Shown: positions 7,090-15,779 of the stretch, in pieces
Position numbering within the stretch: position 1 is the stretch's first letter
Layout of the letters: each line of letters opens with the position of its first letter
Assembly: GCA_016931995.1 (NCBI GenBank)
Contig: JAFGDS010000092.1
Location: 1 to 46,716 of the forward strand
Direction: 5' to 3'
From: Pirellulales bacterium
Lineage (GTDB): Bacteria > Planctomycetota > Planctomycetia > Pirellulales > Thermoguttaceae
Length of the DNA stretch: 46,716 nucleotides
Position numbers and translations under genes: made by a program
Notes under the pieces: model-generated
Told to the model about the DNA's origin: nothing
What the model saw: the letters and a program-made list of their open reading frames with translations, nothing else
The model's database searches: none

Positions 7090-9000
7090 ATGTGGGCGAC
7101 ATGTAGACCCCTGGCCTTCGGTGTCGTTTGGGCGAGTCTGGTTCTTTTGACTGCGCCGGCGCGCGCGGCCGACCCGGCGCCGCCGCCTGCCCAGCGGCCG
7201 GCGATCGACGCGCTCGTCGCGGAGTTGGGCGATCCGGACTACGAGGTCCGCCAGCGGGCGCAGGCGGAGCTGGCCCGGCTGGGCTTCGCGGCGTTCGACG
7301 CGCTGGCGGCGGCGCGGGATCACGAGGACCTGGAGATTGCCTCGCGGGCGAAGTATCTGCTGCGGCTCATGCAGGTGCATCTGATCGACAAGGACGATCC
7401 GCCGGAAGTGGTCGAGTGCCTGCGGAACTTCCGGCTCGTTCCGTTGGGCGAGCAGCTGGCGCGGATGGCGAGGCTGGCGAAGCTGCCCGAGGACAAGGGC
7501 ATCGCCGCGCTGTGCCGGTTGACTCGTTTCGAGGATTCGGAGATTCTCTCGAAGCACGCGGCGGTTGCGATTATCGCCGCGCATTCGCCGCGGAACCCGC
7601 CCAGCGAGGCGTTGGCCAAGCGTCTGCGTTTGGATTTGGCCACGTGCCGGCGCGAGGCGGCTGGATGGCTCCGCGTCTTGGCGCAATTCCACGATGCCCC
7701 GCGCGAGGCGATGGCGGCGTGGACGGCGCTTACGGACAAGGAGCAGGCCGCCCTGGCCCGCGGCGATCCGCAAACCGATCCGCGGATTGTCGCGGCGCTG
7801 GCGGATCAGCAGCTTCATTGGGCGTGCAAGCTGGCGGCGGCCGATCCGGCGGCGGTGGCGCGGGCGATTCGCGCGGTATTGGCGCCCCGGGTGGATCTGG
7901 CGGCGATGCTCTCGCCGCACGTGGATTGGATCGTCCAACGCCGGCTTTGGGAGGCGCTCAAGACGGATCCGGCCGACTTCGCCCAACGGTTGTTGCGCAA
8001 TCCGTGGGCGACGCTCTACGCCGCGGCGCAGGCGTACGAGTTGGCCGGCGAGACCGCGCTGGCCGAGGCAACCGCCACCCGCGCGCTGGCGATGGATCTG
8101 GCGGACGTGAAGACCCGGGCGATCGTCCACTTCCAGATGGCGTTCGCGTTGCAGCGGGAAGGGCTCTTCCGCTGGGCGGAGCGCGAGTACCGCCGCGTCA
8201 TGGACTTGGCCGTGACGAGCAACCCCCTGCGCAACGAAGCCTATTACTATCTTGCCCAAATGCTGCACGACCAAGCCGACGAGCTGCGCGCGGCGAAGGT
8301 GATGGCCGAGCTGGTCGAAGCGTTGAAAAAAGAAGGCGCCGCCGCCACGGCCGCCCGCACCCTGGCCGAGGCCGCGGCGCAGCGGGACTACCTGTACGCC
8401 TGCCATTTTGCCGGGGGCAAGGATCCGGCCAAGCACCGGCGCTATCTCGAGGAAGCGCTGGCGGCCGATCCGACGAACGTCGAGGTCCTCATCGCCTGCT
8501 ATCATCTTCCAGACCAGACGCCGGAGTTTCACAAGCAAATTGTCCAGCGCATCGACCAGGTCGTCCAGCTAACGCGGCAGGAAATCGAGCGGATGCCAAC
8601 GCAGGCGTCGCCGTGCAACCAGCTTGCGTGGCTCGTCGCCAACACCGAAGGCGACCTGGACGAGGCGCTGCGCGCGTCGCGGCGGTCGATCGAGATCCAG
8701 CCGCAAAGCGCCGGCTGTCTGGACACGCTTGCCCGCTGTTACTTCGCCAAGGGCGATTACGCCGCCGCGGTGAAAACCCAGATCGAGGCGGCGCAGCTCG
8801 ATCCACACAGCGGGCAAATCGTCAAGCAACTCGCGTTGTTCCGGAAGAAATACCAGGAGAAGTTCGGCAAGCCGGCGCCGGAACCCAACCCAAAGAAGAT
8901 GCCGGCTCCGGGCGCGAACCTCATCCCGAGCGAGCCGGACGAATCGTCCGGCGCGTCCGGATGGGACGAGTTTGGATTCGGCGATCCCTTTGAACAGTAG
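7090..9000 (+). CDS. Exported HEAT/TPR repeat protein
   Basis: A 636-residue protein with a signal peptide (MWATCRPLAFGVVWASLVLL, cleavage near ARAADP at about 27). Residues 36-100 hold a HEAT-like helical repeat (ELGDPDYEVRQRAQAELARLG), a form common in planctomycete exported proteins. The C-terminal half, about 330-600, has TPR-like helix pairs such as NEAYYYLAQMLHDQADELRAA and AGCLDTLARCYFAKGDYAAA. The tail is proline-rich and acidic. It is probably a periplasmic scaffold for protein interaction; no enzyme motif is seen. The ATG at 7090 is preceded by an AAGGTG box and gives a clean signal peptide, whereas the open frame further upstream does not look coding. The ABC transporter pair follows 55 bases later. 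Confidence 0.85.
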   Translation: MWATCRPLAFGVVWASLVLLTAPARAADPAPPPAQRPAIDALVAELGDPDYEVRQRAQAELARLGFAAFDALAAARDHEDLEIASRAKYLLRLMQVHLIDKDDPPEVVECLRNFRLVPLGEQLARMARLAKLPEDKGIAALCRLTRFEDSEILSKHAAVAIIAAHSPRNPPSEALAKRLRLDLATCRREAAGWLRVLAQFHDAPREAMAAWTALTDKEQAALARGDPQTDPRIVAALADQQLHWACKLAAADPAAVARAIRAVLAPRVDLAAMLSPHVDWIVQRRLWEALKTDPADFAQRLLRNPWATLYAAAQAYELAGETALAEATATRALAMDLADVKTRAIVHFQMAFALQREGLFRWAEREYRRVMDLAVTSNPLRNEAYYYLAQMLHDQADELRAAKVMAELVEALKKEGAAATAARTLAEAAAQRDYLYACHFAGGKDPAKHRRYLEEALAADPTNVEVLIACYHLPDQTPEFHKQIVQRIDQVVQLTRQEIERMPTQASPCNQLAWLVANTEGDLDEALRASRRSIEIQPQSAGCLDTLARCYFAKGDYAAAVKTQIEAAQLDPHSGQIVKQLALFRKKYQEKFGKPAPEPNPKKMPAPGANLIPSEPDESSGASGWDEFGFGDPFEQ

Positions 9001-9055
9001 TTCGTTGCTGGTGGTTCACGCCCACGTTTGCGCGTGCGAAGCGGCACGCGGCTTA

Positions 9056-9748
9056 ATGGCAATGCCCGCGCTGGTGGTCGAAAACGTGACGAAGGAGTTT
9101 TCCACGCGGGCCGAGCCGCTGGTGGTGCTGCGGGGCGTGTCGCTGTCGCTGGAGCCGGGGCAGAACGTGGCGGTGGTGGGGCCCAGCGGGTCGGGCAAGA
9201 GCACGCTGTTGAACGTGCTGGGCACGCTCGAGCCACCCAGCGCGGGGCGCGTGGCGATCGATGGGCAGGACGTCGCGGCGCTGAACGAGGCCGCTTTGGC
9301 CGCGCTTCGGGCCAGGAAGATCGGCTTCGTTTTCCAGGACCATCACCTGCTCCCGCAGTGCTCCGTCCTGGAAAACGTTCTCGTGCCGACGTTGGCCGCG
9401 GGGCGGACCACGCCGGACGACGTCCAGCGCGCTCGGGAGCTGCTGGATCGCGTGGGGCTCGGCCGGCGGCTCGAACACCGGCCCGCGGAACTCTCCGGCG
9501 GCGAGCGGCAGCGGGCGGCATTGGCGCGGGCGCTGATGAATCGGCCCCGGCTCGTTCTGGCGGACGAGCCGACCGGTAATCTCGACCGTGCGACGGGCCA
9601 GCGCGTGGGAGAACTCCTGTTGGAACTTCAGCGGCAGTCGGAGGCGATGCTCGTCGTGGTGACGCACAGTGCCCAACTGGCCGCGATGATGAACCGGCGG
9701 CTCGCGCTGGACGAGGGACGCCTTCGCGAGGACGCCCAGATCCCATGA
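9056..9748 (+). CDS. ABC transporter ATP-binding protein, LolD/MacB type
   Basis: The nucleotide-binding subunit of an ABC system, 230 residues. Walker A is GPSGSGKST (42-50), the Q-loop is VFQDHHLLP (Q94), the signature is LSGGERQ (146-152), Walker B is LVLADEPTGNLD (167-178), and the switch histidine is H204 in VVTHS. The FQDHHLLP and ADEPTGNLD forms are typical of the LolD/MacB/FtsE class, which drives lipoprotein release or mechanotransmission rather than classical import. The stop overlaps the permease start by four bases (ATGA), so the two are translated together and almost certainly form one complex. No strong ribosome-binding site precedes the ATG at 9056; an ATG at 9062 is also possible. 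Confidence 0.93.
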   Translation: MAMPALVVENVTKEFSTRAEPLVVLRGVSLSLEPGQNVAVVGPSGSGKSTLLNVLGTLEPPSAGRVAIDGQDVAALNEAALAALRARKIGFVFQDHHLLPQCSVLENVLVPTLAAGRTTPDDVQRARELLDRVGLGRRLEHRPAELSGGERQRAALARALMNRPRLVLADEPTGNLDRATGQRVGELLLELQRQSEAMLVVVTHSAQLAAMMNRRLALDEGRLREDAQIP

Positions 9749-12700
9749 ACGTCGCCCGACTCGTCGTCGCCTCGTTGGTCCACCACTGGCGGACGAATCT
9801 TGCCGTGGCGGCGGCCGTGGCGGCGGCCGTCGCCGTGTTGACCGGCGCGTTGGTCGTGGGCGACTCGATGCGCGCTAGCCTCCGCCGGTTGGCGATCGCG
9901 CGGCTGGGGCGGATCGACCACGCCCTGGTCGTTGATCGCTTCTTCCTGGCGGAACTGGCCGACGAACTGGCGCGACAACCGGGCTTTGACGAGCGATTCT
10001 CCGACGCCGTTCCGGTCGTCCTCCTGCGGGCGAGCCTTTCGCGCGCCGGCGCCGCGGGGCAGGCGCGGCGCGTGGGGCGAGTGAATGTGATTGGGTGCGA
10101 CGACCGGTTCGGCCCACTCGGCCCAATTGAAGAAATTGAAGGGGACGGTCCCCTTTTCGCTGGCGCGAAAATCGTGACAGCCCCCGGGGCGGCGGAGCCG
10201 TCGGGTCGGTGGGTGGTGCTCAACCGGCCGCTGGCCGACGCGTTGGGGGCCGCCGTGGGCGACGTCGTGGTGCTGCACCTTGCGCGGCCCGAGGAGATCC
10301 CGGCCGACAGTCCGCTGGGACGGAAGAACGATACGCTGCGCAGCGCCCGGCTCACGGTCGAGGCAATCGTGCCTGGCGAGGGGCTGGGCGGCTTCGCCCT
10401 GCGCAGCGCGCAGCAGACGCCGCGCAACGCGTTCCTTGACCGCGAGGCGTTGGCGGAGTTGCTCGGCCAGCCCGGCCGGGCCAACGCGATTCTCGTGGCG
10501 GAGCGAACCGAAGGGGACAGTCCCCTTTTCGCGGACGCGAAAATCGGGACCGTCCCCGGGGCGGTCGAACGGCTTGAGACAATGCTTCATCCGCGACCCA
10601 CCGACTACGGGTTGCGGATCGAAAAGACGCCCCTCGGCTACGTCAACGTCACGTCCGACCGGCTGCTCCTGGAGCCGCGAAGCGAGACGGCAATCGAGGA
10701 GGCGCTCGGCTCGCGGCGGGTGCGGCCGGCGTTGGCGTACTTGGCCAACACGATTGCCCGCGGCCAGCGCGAGATTCCCTATTCCACCGTCGCGGGCGTC
10801 GACTTCGACGCGGCGGCGCCGCTGGGGCCGCTGCGCGACGCGGCGGGAAAACCGATCGGACCGCTGGCGAAGGACGAAGTCGTCTTAAACCAGTGGGCGG
10901 CCGAACAGTTGCAGGCCAAGGTGGGCGATGAAATCCGTATTGCCTATTTCGAACCGGAAACCACGCACGGGACGCTGCGGGAGCGATCGGTCGCGCTGCG
11001 GCTGGCGGCGATCGCGCCCCTGACCGGCGCGGCGGCCGATCCGGCGCTGGTTCCAAGCGTCGCCGGCGTGACCGACCAGCTCACCATGGCCGACTGGGAC
11101 CCGCCGTTTCCCTTCGACGCGGGCCGGATCCGACCCGACGACGAAGCCTATTGGGAAGAGCACCGCGCGACGCCCAAGGCGTTCGTCTCGCTGGCGACCG
11201 GTCGGCGGCTTTGGGCGAGCCGTTTCGGGCGGACGACGTCGCTGCGGGTTGCGCCGAAGGACGAAGCAGACGCCAAGACGCTCGCGCGAATCGAGTTGGA
11301 TCCCCGCGCCATGGGTTTCGTGTTCCAGCCGGTCAAACAGCAAGCCCTCGAGGCGTCGTCCGGCGCGACGCCCTTTGGCGTGCTCTTTCTCGCGATGAGC
11401 TTTTTCCTGGTCGCCTCGGCGGTAATGCTTGTGGCGATACTTTTCCGTTTGGGCGTGCAGAGCCGGGCGGCGGAGATTGGCCTGCTCTTGGCGTTGGGTT
11501 TCCGAACGGGGCGAATCGCCCGACTACTCCTGGCCGAGGGGCTCGCGGTGGCGGCGCTGGGGAGTCTGGTGGGCGTGTTGTTGGCCCTGGGTTACGCGGG
11601 GTTGATGGTCGGAGGGCTGCGAACCTGGTGGCTCGCGGCCGTGGGAACGCCTTTCGTGCGTCTGGATGCCGCGCCGGCGAGTCTGCTGGCGGGCTTGACG
11701 CTGGGACTGGCCGCGGCCGCGACGGCGATTGCGGCGTCGGCCTGGCGGCTGGGGTTTGCGTCTCCCCGCCGGCTGTTGGCGGGCGAATGCGAGCCCGCGC
11801 CGGTTGCGGGCCAATCTCCGCGCAAACGGCGGTACGATCGTTGGGTTGGGCTGCTCTTGACCGCGGCAGCCGTGGGCGCGTCGCTGACGGCGATGGCAAG
11901 CCCGCGGTACGAGGCCGGGGCTTTCTTTGGCGCGGCGGCGCTGGTGTTGGCGGCGTTGGTGACGTTCGTGCGCGGGTGGTTGGTCCGCGGGGCGGCGGGC
12001 AGGGCGATTGCGCCGGGCCGCGGCAACCTCCTCCGGCTGGCTGCTCGCAATGCGGCCCGCAATCCCGGCCGCAGCAGCCTGTCGATCGGCCTGGTGGCCT
12101 CGGCGTGTTTCCTGATCGTGGCGATGAGCGCGTTTCATATCGACCCGACGGACCGGCCGCCGCGGCGGGCCAGCGGCGACGGCGGCTTCGCGCTGGTGGC
12201 CGAGTCGGATCAGCCGATCTATCAGGACCTGAACACCCTCGAGGGCCGCCGCGCGCTGGGGTTCTCGGACGAAGACGAAGCGATTCTTGAGGGTTGCGCG
12301 GTTTACTCGTTTCGCGTGCGCTCGGGCGACGACGCGAGCTGCCTCAATCTGTACCAAGCTCGGCAACCGAGGGTGCTCGGCGTCGGCGAGCGGCTCATCG
12401 CCCGGGGCGGATTCGCCTGGGCCGCGGCGGCCGATGCGAAGAACCCATGGACGGCGTTGGAAACAGGCGCTGGCCGCGAGGGAGAAGGCCCGCCCGTGCC
12501 GGTCGTGATGGACAAGAACACGGCCAACTACGCGCTGCACCTGTGGCGCGGGCTTGGCGAGGGGTACACGCTGCCGTTGGCTGCGGGACCGGGCGTGCCG
12601 ATGACAGTGGCCGGCCTCTTGGACAACAGTCTGATGCAGGGCGACCTGTTGATCGCCGAAAACGAATTCCTCGGGCTCTTTCCCGACCAAAGCGGCTGTC

Positions 12701-13215
12701 GGTTCTTTCTGATCGAGGCCCCGCCCGAGCGAGCCGAGGCCGCGCGGGCGGCGCTCGAACGGACGTTGGGCGACTACGGATTCTCGGCCGAGCCGTCGGG
12801 CGAGCGTCTGGCCGACTTCCTCGCCGTGCAGAACACGTATCTGGCCACGTTCCGAAGTCTGGGCGGGTTGGGGTTGCTGTTGGGCACGTTTGGCCTGGCC
12901 GCCGTCCAGGTCCGCAATGTGCTGGCCCGACGGCGCGAGTTGGCGCTCTTGCGCGCGGTGGGGCTCGGCCGCCGGGCGATCGGGGGGCTGGTCGCCGCGG
13001 AGAACGCCGTGCTCTTGGTCGCTGGCCTCGTCTGCGGCGCGGTGGCCGCGCTGGTGGCGCTCGTGCCGCACCTGTTGGCCGGCGGCGCGACGATTCCGTG
13101 GGCGTCGCTGGCCGGCACGCTCGGGCTCGTCCTCCTGGTCGGTCTGATCGCGAGCCTGGCGGCGGTGCGGGCGGCCGTCGGCGCGCCGCTCGTGGCGGCG
13201 CTGCGCGAGGAATAA
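9745..13215 (+). CDS. Large FtsX/MacB-type ABC permease
   Basis: This 1156-residue inner-membrane subunit pairs with the ATPase encoded just upstream. An N-terminal span (about 18-42) is followed by a long extracytoplasmic domain. A group of spans begins near 545 (LFLAMSFFLVASAVMLVAIL), a second periplasmic block covers about 800-1025, and the final FtsX-type spans lie at about 1035-1155, with the characteristic RRRELALLRAVGLGRRAI between them. This duplicated FtsX layout matches large permeases such as YbbP-like proteins. Two inserted peptides, GDGPLFAGAKIVTAPG at 133-148 and GDSPLFADAKIGTVPG at 257-272, are encoded by palindromic DNA elements and are probably foreign to the fold. Both keep the frame open. 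The exported substrate is unknown. Confidence 0.9.
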   Translation: MNVARLVVASLVHHWRTNLAVAAAVAAAVAVLTGALVVGDSMRASLRRLAIARLGRIDHALVVDRFFLAELADELARQPGFDERFSDAVPVVLLRASLSRAGAAGQARRVGRVNVIGCDDRFGPLGPIEEIEGDGPLFAGAKIVTAPGAAEPSGRWVVLNRPLADALGAAVGDVVVLHLARPEEIPADSPLGRKNDTLRSARLTVEAIVPGEGLGGFALRSAQQTPRNAFLDREALAELLGQPGRANAILVAERTEGDSPLFADAKIGTVPGAVERLETMLHPRPTDYGLRIEKTPLGYVNVTSDRLLLEPRSETAIEEALGSRRVRPALAYLANTIARGQREIPYSTVAGVDFDAAAPLGPLRDAAGKPIGPLAKDEVVLNQWAAEQLQAKVGDEIRIAYFEPETTHGTLRERSVALRLAAIAPLTGAAADPALVPSVAGVTDQLTMADWDPPFPFDAGRIRPDDEAYWEEHRATPKAFVSLATGRRLWASRFGRTTSLRVAPKDEADAKTLARIELDPRAMGFVFQPVKQQALEASSGATPFGVLFLAMSFFLVASAVMLVAILFRLGVQSRAAEIGLLLALGFRTGRIARLLLAEGLAVAALGSLVGVLLALGYAGLMVGGLRTWWLAAVGTPFVRLDAAPASLLAGLTLGLAAAATAIAASAWRLGFASPRRLLAGECEPAPVAGQSPRKRRYDRWVGLLLTAAAVGASLTAMASPRYEAGAFFGAAALVLAALVTFVRGWLVRGAAGRAIAPGRGNLLRLAARNAARNPGRSSLSIGLVASACFLIVAMSAFHIDPTDRPPRRASGDGGFALVAESDQPIYQDLNTLEGRRALGFSDEDEAILEGCAVYSFRVRSGDDASCLNLYQARQPRVLGVGERLIARGGFAWAAAADAKNPWTALETGAGREGEGPPVPVVMDKNTANYALHLWRGLGEGYTLPLAAGPGVPMTVAGLLDNSLMQGDLLIAENEFLGLFPDQSGCRFFLIEAPPERAEAARAALERTLGDYGFSAEPSGERLADFLAVQNTYLATFRSLGGLGLLLGTFGLAAVQVRNVLARRRELALLRAVGLGRRAIGGLVAAENAVLLVAGLVCGAVAALVALVPHLLAGGATIPWASLAGTLGLVLLVGLIASLAAVRAAVGAPLVAALREE
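10141..10185 (+). repeat. In-frame palindromic element, copy 1
   Basis: The arm GGGGACGGTCCCCTTTTCGC (10141-10160) pairs imperfectly with the arm ending at 10185. It lies inside the permease gene and is read as residues 133-147. The flanking GGCCCAATTGAAGAAATTGA just upstream may belong to the same element. Confidence 0.8.
10513..10557 (+). repeat. In-frame palindromic element, copy 2
   Basis: GGGGACAGTCCCCTTTTCGC (10513-10532) is matched in inverse by the arm 10537-10557, giving a near-perfect hairpin. It is read in the same frame of the element as copy 1, giving permease residues 257-271. Confidence 0.85.
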
Positions 13216-13255
13216 AGCCCAGCAAGGTGGAACCGATCTTCCACCCTGCTGGGCT
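13216..13255. terminator. Bidirectional hairpin between convergent genes
   Basis: A 17-bp stem with one mismatch, AGCCCAGCAAGGTGGAA (13216-13232) against TTCCACCCTGCTGGGCT (13239-13255), with a 6-base loop. It begins directly after the permease stop codon and faces the 3' end of the minus-strand PEP-CTERM gene, so it could stop transcription from both sides. There is no T-run. Confidence 0.7.
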
Positions 13256-13308
13256 GGCGTCGTGCCCTTTGCGCGAGGTGCGGGTCGCGCGAGGGCGCCA
13301 GTATGGCG

Positions 13309-14703
13309 TCAGACGCGTCGTCGCCGAAGCATTGCGCCGGCGGCGGCCAAAGCGAGCAGCAGCGTCCAGGTGGCCGGCTCGGGCACGGCGGCGCCGGCGG
13401 GCGCGGGCGACCAGTTGGCCGAGAGGATCGCCAGATCGAGGTCGTCCACCCAGCCGTCGCTGTTGAAGTCGCCAACGTTCGGGCCACCGGCGATTTCGAG
13501 CAGCCAGTTGGCGGCGAGGATGGCCGCGTCATCCCCATCCACGTTGCCGTCGTTGTCCGCGTCGCCGGGTCCGGCGGGCATCAGAGGCGCGTCGGCCAGG
13601 GCGAGAATCTGGAAGAAATTCGAGATGCCTTCGGCGGGCTCGCCCTCCTCGCGACCCGCGCCGCCGAAGACGTACGTTCCCGCGTCGAGCCACGCCCCGT
13701 AGACGGAGGAGTAATGGGGCGCGGAGGTAGCGCTGCTACGGTCGGCGGCGCTGATCTGGAGCCTCGTGTCGGTGAAGGTCCCTGGCGCGGCGAAAGCGTC
13801 AACGATGGCGTCCACCCAGGCCTGCGGGTTCACCGCGCGGTCGTCGATGGTGAGCATGGCGAAGACGCGCGAGAGAAACGTCACGGAGTATTCCACGTCC
13901 GGCGCGGCGCGATCATCGTTGAACGTGCGGACGTATTCGGCTCCGCGCAGGGGCTCGTCGACGATGTCGAGGACGGTGTTTCGGTCCGAGTAGGCTTGGC
14001 CGCCCAATTGCAGGCCGAAATCGGAGGAGGGCACGACGCCGGAGGAGCCGTCGAAGGGTCCGATGGGGAGCCTGTTTCCTTCGGCTCCACCGCCGCGGGT
14101 GACGGAGCCGATCAAGGTGGGGGTCGGGGGCGCGACCGGCTCGCGATAGACGACGCCGTCGATCTGGGCGCGATAGCTCCCAAAGGTGTCGAGGTAGACG
14201 TGGGCGTTTCCGTTGGAGTCGGCGACCGCGTCGCCTAGGGGAATGCGGTACAGCGCGCCGCCACCCAGCGCGAAGACGGCCCGGCGACCGTAGTCTCCCA
14301 ACGCGTCGTATCCCGGCGGGAAAACCGAGTCGAAGCCGGCCGACAGCCCATAGGCGAGGGGGTCGTCGCGTTTTCCGAAGATGATGGCGTCGAAGCCGTA
14401 CGTTTGGTACGGGGTCAAACCGGAGATGGTCATGTCCATCATGCCCAGCGTGTGATCCTTGCTGTCGGCGACGTTGCCATTGACGGTGACGGAGCTATCG
14501 CTCGTGTCGGGGAAACCCCAGCCGGCGGCGGCGTTGGTCGTGTTTCCTTCGGGCAGATCGGCGTCGATCAACTCGATGAAGGTCTCGCCGGGGAAAAGCC
14601 ACAAGTCGGACGGCAGGGTCACCGCGGCGGCGCCGCGCGGCGCGCCCAGGGCGGCTGCGGCGATGGCGGCGAAAAGAAAGAGGCATTGTGAAGCGCGGCT
14701 CAT
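13309..14703 (-). CDS. Exported dockerin/PEP-CTERM protein
   Basis: A 464-residue exported protein. A signal peptide covers about 1-27. Residues 30-190 form a beta-rich domain. Residues 197-368 form a domain that is also found in the FecR-like protein encoded two genes upstream, sharing NR-PIGPFDG, YSDR, DEPL-GA-YVRTFN and FAM--IDDRA. Two calcium-loop dockerin repeats follow (GDADNDGNVDGDD and GDFNSDGWVDDLD, about 379-432). The end is a PEP-CTERM sorting signal (VPEPATW, hydrophobic stretch, RRRR; 440-464). It is probably surface-anchored or secreted. It is the last gene of the sigma-FecR-pseudopilin group. Its substrate or partner is unknown. Confidence 0.88.
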   Translation of the reverse strand: MSRASQCLFLFAAIAAAALGAPRGAAAVTLPSDLWLFPGETFIELIDADLPEGNTTNAAAGWGFPDTSDSSVTVNGNVADSKDHTLGMMDMTISGLTPYQTYGFDAIIFGKRDDPLAYGLSAGFDSVFPPGYDALGDYGRRAVFALGGGALYRIPLGDAVADSNGNAHVYLDTFGSYRAQIDGVVYREPVAPPTPTLIGSVTRGGGAEGNRLPIGPFDGSSGVVPSSDFGLQLGGQAYSDRNTVLDIVDEPLRGAEYVRTFNDDRAAPDVEYSVTFLSRVFAMLTIDDRAVNPQAWVDAIVDAFAAPGTFTDTRLQISAADRSSATSAPHYSSVYGAWLDAGTYVFGGAGREEGEPAEGISNFFQILALADAPLMPAGPGDADNDGNVDGDDAAILAANWLLEIAGGPNVGDFNSDGWVDDLDLAILSANWSPAPAGAAVPEPATWTLLLALAAAGAMLRRRRV

Positions 14704-14758
14704 CGGATGAGGTCTCCAAAAAGAGGGGTTGGATTGAGAGTGGTTTGTCTATCGTTTG

Positions 14759-15748
14759 TTAGTACGTTTCCGAGGCGTTCATGCGCATTCCATCGGCGCG
14801 GTTGGCCAACGCGCTGTGAACGGACGCCTCGATCGCGAAGGGCATGCCGTGGACCGACCCGTCGCAAAAGAGCATCTGGAAAACGCCCGCATGCGCGCTG
14901 CCGAACGCGCGATCGTCCTGAACGCCGGGTTGATCTTGTTTGGGCGCCGCGTAGGCGGTTCGGAACGTGTCGTTGTTGAAACCCACGTAGCAGATCTCCC
15001 GATCGCCCGGGTCGGTGCCCGTCTCGTAGGCGTCGGGGTTGAGGTATTTCTCGCCGACGAGATACGTCTGGCTCGCTCCATCGGAAACGTCGTCGATCGT
15101 GATCGCGCTGCGCAGGAAGCAGACGCCGGTCAGGTGGTCCGTGTTGGGCCAGGGCCAGAGGGGATTGTCGCCGTCCACGAGGCGTTCGGGGGTGTCGTCG
15201 AAGAACTGCGTGGTGGACTGGTCGCCGGCGCAGGCGGCGTAGTCGGATCGGAACGACATGCTCACGATCATGTGTCCGTTGAAGCCCGCCGTGCAGTAGT
15301 TGCTGTGTGTGTCCGGAAACGCTTTGGCGGGCCGGCGCGAAGGGCACACGAAACCAGGCACGGGCATCGCGCAACGCGTCGCCAGCGCCGCGCCGCGGGC
15401 GTTTCCGCTCAGACCCTCGCCCATCGTCCGGACGTTCGACAGCTCCATGTAGTCGAGGATGTTGAACAGCCATCCGCCGGGCTGTTTCTCGTCGGTGCCC
15501 CGCTCCGGCTCGCCGATCCAATACAGCCCCCAGCCGCCCGAGGGAAATCGCCGATGCGCGTTGTGGTGCGAGAGGATCGCGAGGCCCATCTGGCGGAGGT
15601 GATTGCCGCACTGGATCCGCCGCGCGGTTTCGCGAGCGGCCTGGACGGCCGGCAGCAAGAGCGCGATCAGCACGCCGATGATCGCGATGACCACGAGCAA
15701 CTCCACCAGCGTGAAGCCGCGATGACAACGTTTGGCTGCGTCTAACAT
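14759..15748 (-). CDS. DUF1559 pseudopilin-like protein
   Basis: A 329-residue protein with a short leader ending in a prepilin cleavage site, [20 protein letters not shown], at about residues 11-30, followed by the DUF1559 domain. The C-terminal hallmark is [23 protein letters not shown]1559 proteins are abundant in planctomycetes, have type IV pilin-like N-termini and are thought to be exported through a type II-like system; their function is not known. The ATG at 15748 was chosen because it gives the short positively charged leader usual for the family; a frame extending to 15892 would bury it. It lies between the FecR-like gene (31-base gap) and the PEP-CTERM gene, and is probably co-transcribed with them. 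Confidence 0.92.
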   Translation of the reverse strand: MLDAAKRCHRGFTLVELLVVIAIIGVLIALLLPAVQAARETARRIQCGNHLRQMGLAILSHHNAHRRFPSGGWGLYWIGEPERGTDEKQPGGWLFNILDYMELSNVRTMGEGLSGNARGAALATRCAMPVPGFVCPSRRPAKAFPDTHSNYCTAGFNGHMIVSMSFRSDYAACAGDQSTTQFFDDTPERLVDGDNPLWPWPNTDHLTGVCFLRSAITIDDVSDGASQTYLVGEKYLNPDAYETGTDPGDREICYVGFNNDTFRTAYAAPKQDQPGVQDDRAFGSAHAGVFQMLFCDGSVHGMPFAIEASVHSALANRADGMRMNASETY

Positions 15749-15779
15749 GATGGCAAGATCAAGGTCATTGGAGAGGGGT

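Noticed and set aside
10141-10557. Frameshifts or assembly errors in the permease gene at the palindromes
   Set aside because: The frame stays open through both elements and the FtsX-type C-terminus is intact downstream.
9056-13215. ABC pair plus the NodT protein at 39112 as one MacAB-TolC pump operon
   Set aside because: They are 26 kb apart and no periplasmic adaptor gene is seen; a partnership is possible but not supported by position.
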